DNA of 17,096 nt from an uncultured Succinatimonas sp. GTDB taxonomy: Bacteria; Pseudomonadota; Gammaproteobacteria; Enterobacterales; Succinivibrionaceae. The translations under genes were made by a program, and so were the position numbers. Below, in pieces: positions 14,823 through 17,096 of this stretch (position 1 is the first letter of the stretch; each line of letters starts with the position of its first letter). The stretch is taken from NCBI RefSeq assembly GCF_905203285.1, contig NZ_CAJKVK010000042.1:1-17096 (forward strand), in the 5' to 3' direction. The notes under the pieces were generated by a model. The model searched no databases, was not told where the DNA came from, and was given only the letters and a program-made list of their open reading frames with translations.

Positions 14823-14831
14823 TTGTCTACT

Positions 14832-15965
14832 TTAGCGGCGTACGAGTAAAGCGCCGCTTTCTAAGTGGTGGGTATAAGGGAATTGATCGAAAAACGCGAG
14901 TTTTTCGATGCGATGGGTTTTAGTTAAAAACTGCAAATCAGATGCAAAAGACTCCGGACCGCAGGAAATGTAAATTACTCTGTCAAAACGGGCAGTGAAC
15001 TTTAGTGCCGCTTCATCTTGAAGACCGGCGCGCGGCGGGTCAATTAATAAGGTTTTGAAATTATATTCGTTAAGATCTACGTCTTTTTGCTGTAATCGGT
15101 TGAAAGTGCGTTCGCGGTTTAACGCCTGTGTTACTTCAACGGCGCTTAAACGTACCAATTTAACGTTATCAATATTATTTTTTTCTAAATTGCGCAGCGC
15201 ATTTTGCGTAGGGACTCTTGCGACTTCAGTAGCAAGCACTTTGCGATAACAGGGAGCTAAAGTAGCAGTGAAAGTTCCCGAACCGCAATAAAGCTCTAAA
15301 AGATCGGTATTTTGCATGTCTTTTGAGCAGTTTAGGGCAAATTCGAGCATTTTTTCGCAGGTTGCGGCATTAGGCTGAGTAAAAGTGCCTTCAATTTGGT
15401 AGAGATAAACATTTTTGTCGTTAACTTTAAGACATTCAAGTAAGGTATCGTCTTTACACGTGATTTTTTGTTTGCGGGCACGCGCCACTATTTCTGCGTT
15501 AAGTGATTTTTCTTGTAAATATGATCTTAATTTTTCAAGGGAAACAGCAAAATCATCATCTAATTTTTTATGATAATTTAAAGTGATAATGACGTCACCT
15601 TGTAAATTACAAAGAAAGTCAGCCTCAAATAAACGGTTTTTAATCAGTAGGTCGGTAAGAGCATATTCTTTAAGTAAAGTCATTGCTTTGTTTATTGCAA
15701 GACTTACGCCGTCAAAGTAGGTAATGAAAACGCGTTTTTTCTTACCGTTTTCTTTATCGTACATGCAGTATTCAAAGCCACTTTCGGTATGAAAGACGGC
15801 AAACTCCGCGCGCATGCGGTAATTACTCGGCGTTGAAGGAAAAATTTGGGGAGTCGGAAGCGTAATTCCTTTATCTTTAAGCAGATTTAAAACATAAGCG
15901 GTTTTTTCGTTTAAATAGTTTTGATAATTGTTAGGATCGGTCGTGGTTAAAAGTTCTTTTAGCAT
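14832..15965 (-). CDS. trmA: tRNA (uracil-54-C5)-methyltransferase TrmA
   Basis: TrmA uses S-adenosylmethionine to make ribothymidine at position 54 of the tRNA T-loop. Its 377 residues align with E. coli TrmA (366) along the full length. Visible features are NYRMRAEF near 48-55, YHKKLDDDF at 131-139, FTQPNAA at 195-201, the SAM-binding LELYCGSGTF at 223-232, the DPPR motif at 309-312, the nucleophile Cys335 in ISCGPE and the general base Glu369 in THHLES. The family usually has Asn after the nucleophilic cysteine (SCNP); here it is Gly336. No iron-sulfur cysteine cluster is present at the N-terminus, which argues against RlmC or RlmD. The start has a GGTGA only three bases upstream. Confidence 0.95.
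   Translation of the reverse strand: MLKELLTTTDPNNYQNYLNEKTAYVLNLLKDKGITLPTPQIFPSTPSNYRMRAEFAVFHTESGFEYCMYDKENGKKKRVFITYFDGVSLAINKAMTLLKEYALTDLLIKNRLFEADFLCNLQGDVIITLNYHKKLDDDFAVSLEKLRSYLQEKSLNAEIVARARKQKITCKDDTLLECLKVNDKNVYLYQIEGTFTQPNAATCEKMLEFALNCSKDMQNTDLLELYCGSGTFTATLAPCYRKVLATEVARVPTQNALRNLEKNNIDNVKLVRLSAVEVTQALNRERTFNRLQQKDVDLNEYNFKTLLIDPPRAGLQDEAALKFTARFDRVIYISCGPESFASDLQFLTKTHRIEKLAFFDQFPYTHHLESGALLVRR
14834..14858 (+). terminator. Hairpin inside the trmA end, candidate plsB terminator
   Basis: AGCGGCG (14834-14840) and CGCCGCT (14852-14858) make a seven-pair GC-rich stem with an 11-base loop, starting 12 bases after the plsB stop and followed by TTTCT. It lies within the last codons of the convergent trmA gene. 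Its short T-run makes it a moderate terminator candidate for plsB; on the minus strand the bases after the stem are TAAAG, so it is a poor one for trmA. Confidence 0.5.
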
Positions 15966-16025
15966 GATTCACCAGGAGATCTGAATTTTAGGAATTAAAG
16001 CTTTAACTTAGCTCTGAAATTTTGT

Positions 16026-16069
16026 TGTTATAATACTGGAAAAAAGCATATTTAAAAAATTTCTATAAT
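16026..16069 (+). promoter_or_regulatory. Putative murI promoters
   Basis: TG-T-TATAAT at 16026-16034 is an extended -10 element, which can work without a good -35; the best -35 nearby is poor. A second perfect TATAAT sits at 16064-16069, about 30 bases before the murI start, again without a matching -35. The divergent trmA promoter must lie in the same 136-base gap, but I could not identify it. Confidence 0.4.
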
Positions 16070-16101
16070 AGCTTTTAGGGTTTAGGTCAAAAATAGTAGA
16101 G

Positions 16102-16905
16102 ATGTTTCGAGTATTATTTTTTGATTCAGGTTTGGGCGGTACGTCAGTATTTAGTGCCGTGAGGGAGTTAAACCCGAATTGCAGCTATTATTATCTTTTT
16201 GATAATGAATGCTTCCCTTATGGAAATAAGGATGAAGACTTTATTATTAAGCGTACGGATGAAATATTAGAAGAGAGCGTCAAACGTTTTTCGGTTTCTT
16301 TGATAGTAGTTGCCTGCAATACGGCAAGTACAATTGCATTGCCTAAGTTAAGAGATAGGATAAAAATCCCTATTGTCGGAGTGGTTCCGGCTATAAAGCC
16401 TGCAGCAGTTAAAAGTAAGAGCAAGATCATAGGCCTTGTTGCAACGCCCGGTACTATTCGTCGTGCTTATACCAATGATCTTATAGAAAAGTTTGCTAAA
16501 GATTGTAAAGTACTTAAAATCGGCACTACGGATTTAGTTTGTCTTTGCGAGCGCAAAATGGCGGGTAAACCAGTTACTCTTACGGAGGTTGCGGATGTGT
16601 TCGGACCGTGGCTTATGTTAAAGCCTGATGAAAGACCTGACAGCATAGTATTAGGGTGCACGCATTTCCCTTTAGTAAAAGACGAGATCGGATCATTATT
16701 TCCTAAAGCCGTTCTGGTTGATTCAGGCGAGGCTATAGGCAGAAGAGTAAGAAGTCTTATTTCTTTAAATCAGGCTCTTTCGTATGAAGAGATAAATGAC
16801 GGAAACCATGCTTTTTTTACCGGAGATCTTGTAAATCATTTTGGATATGAAAACGCTTTTAAGCGGCTTGGATTTAAAGATTTGACGAAATTTTCTTTAA
16901 AGTGA
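16102..16905 (+). CDS. murI: Glutamate racemase
   Basis: MurI interconverts L- and D-glutamate in the cytosol, supplying D-Glu for peptidoglycan. The 267 residues carry the usual two-domain fold with both catalytic cysteines: Cys72 in VVACNTAS and Cys186 in LGCTHFP, with His188 alongside. FFDSGLGGTSVF at the N-terminus (Asp8, Ser9) and CFPYGNKDE near 37-45 form the substrate site; VGVVPAIKPA follows at 92-101. E. coli MurI (285) has about 20 extra N-terminal residues that bind the precursor UDP-MurNAc-L-Ala as an activator; they are absent here, so that control may differ. The start codon has no good Shine-Dalgarno (AGAG directly abuts it). The gene lies just before an rRNA operon, as in E. 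coli murI-rrnB. Confidence 0.96.
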   Translation: MFRVLFFDSGLGGTSVFSAVRELNPNCSYYYLFDNECFPYGNKDEDFIIKRTDEILEESVKRFSVSLIVVACNTASTIALPKLRDRIKIPIVGVVPAIKPAAVKSKSKIIGLVATPGTIRRAYTNDLIEKFAKDCKVLKIGTTDLVCLCERKMAGKPVTLTEVADVFGPWLMLKPDERPDSIVLGCTHFPLVKDEIGSLFPKAVLVDSGEAIGRRVRSLISLNQALSYEEINDGNHAFFTGDLVNHFGYENAFKRLGFKDLTKFSLK

Positions 16906-17021
16906 CGTTCAAAACATTGGTTTTACAAAAACATACAATTTTATCTGCAGATAAAGTAAAAATTTATTTTGCATAAAATCAAGAAGTTAATAAAAAACGT
17001 TAAAAAATTGTAAAAAATTAT
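16906..17021 (+). promoter_or_regulatory. Upstream activating region of the rrn promoter
   Basis: No gene is present. The stretch is extremely AT-rich, with phased A-tracts at about 16991-17021 directly before the -35 element, as expected for an UP element bound by the RNA polymerase alpha subunits. Further up, GTAAAAATTTATTTT at 16956-16970 loosely resembles a Fis-type A/T core, about 95 bases before the likely start site. TTTATCTGCAGATAAA (16940-16955) is a perfect 16-base palindrome without a GC-rich stem or T-run, so it is a poor terminator for murI and may be a protein site. Confidence 0.55.
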
Positions 17022-17049
17022 TTGACAGCGTGAAAAGATAATCTATAAT
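17022..17049 (+). promoter_or_regulatory. Ribosomal RNA operon promoter
   Basis: Consensus TTGACA (17022-17027) and TATAAT (17044-17049) are separated by 16 bases, the spacing typical of rrn promoters. The following GTGCAACCAC resembles the E. coli rrn discriminator and start region, giving a likely start at A17058. The combination with the A-tracts upstream and boxA downstream makes this the strongest promoter in the window. Confidence 0.9.
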
Positions 17050-17057
17050 GTGCAACC

Positions 17058-17096
17058 ACTTGAGCGGCACGCTCTGCTCAAAAAGCTCTTTAAAAA
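17058..17096 (+). other. rRNA leader with boxB-like hairpin and boxA (partial)
   Basis: The start of the transcript holds two alternative stems: TTGAGC (17060-17065) with GCTCAA (17076-17081), or GAGCG (17062-17066) with CGCTC (17070-17074). GCTCTTTAA at 17085-17093 matches the boxA antitermination core (TGCTCTTTAACA in E. coli). The order promoter, hairpin, boxA is that of the E. coli rrn P2 leader. The 16S gene should begin beyond the window end. Confidence 0.88.

Noticed and set aside
16940..16955. Perfect palindrome after murI as its terminator
   Set aside because: The stem is mostly A/T, has no T-run directly after it, and would sit in an rrn activation region where it is more likely a protein site or chance.
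1..17096. CRISPR array, insertion sequence, prophage, tRNA or toxin-antitoxin module
   Set aside because: No spaced direct repeats, transposase or integrase motifs, cloverleaf-like sequence or paired small genes were seen in any intergenic gap, all of which are under 280 bases.

Overview
The window looks like a chromosomal housekeeping segment from a low-GC gammaproteobacterium. Every complete gene reads as a close relative of an Escherichia coli core gene: priA, mak, argS, ftsN, hslV, hslU, zapB, cysE, fieF, plsB, trmA and murI. Several E. coli neighbourhoods are preserved: a likely divergent rpmE/priA pair, the ftsN-hslV-hslU order, and murI immediately before a ribosomal RNA operon. AT-rich codon use together with this gene set would suit an Aeromonadales/Succinivibrionaceae-type anaerobe. 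That placement is inference; no rRNA gene body lies inside the window to test it.

Layout. Positions 1-256 hold what seem to be the first codons and structured leader of a minus-strand gene (candidate rpmE) and the priA promoter. Positions 257-8176 form a plus-strand run: priA (replication restart), mak (ROK-family fructokinase), a 238-bp leader rich in palindromes, argS, ftsN (SPOR-domain division protein), hslV and hslU (ATP-dependent protease), and zapB (division coiled coil). The last five genes are packed within 15 bp of one another and look like one transcript, ended by a perfect 22-bp palindrome that also faces the convergent fruA. Positions 8220-12091 are minus strand: fieF and cysE overlap by one base, then fruA (fructose PTS IIA-IIB-IIC) has its own promoter containing an inverted repeat. 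plsB (12369-14822) runs plus and converges on trmA (minus, 14832-15965). murI (plus, 16102-16905) is followed by an A-tract-rich promoter, a boxB-like hairpin and a boxA sequence, which is the start of an rrn operon leaving the window.

Functions fall into replication restart and cell division (priA, ftsN, zapB), proteolysis (hslVU), translation (argS, trmA, the rrn leader, probably rpmE), envelope building (plsB, murI), fructose use (mak, fruA), cysteine synthesis (cysE) and divalent metal efflux (fieF). I see no mobile element, phage, CRISPR array, toxin-antitoxin pair or tRNA. I do not see a convincing new multi-gene system. The points most worth checking are local: an altered HIGH signature in ArgS, alternative hairpins and a paired Shine-Dalgarno in the argS leader, a cysteine-rich CysE tail coupled to fieF, and an inverted repeat on the fruA promoter.
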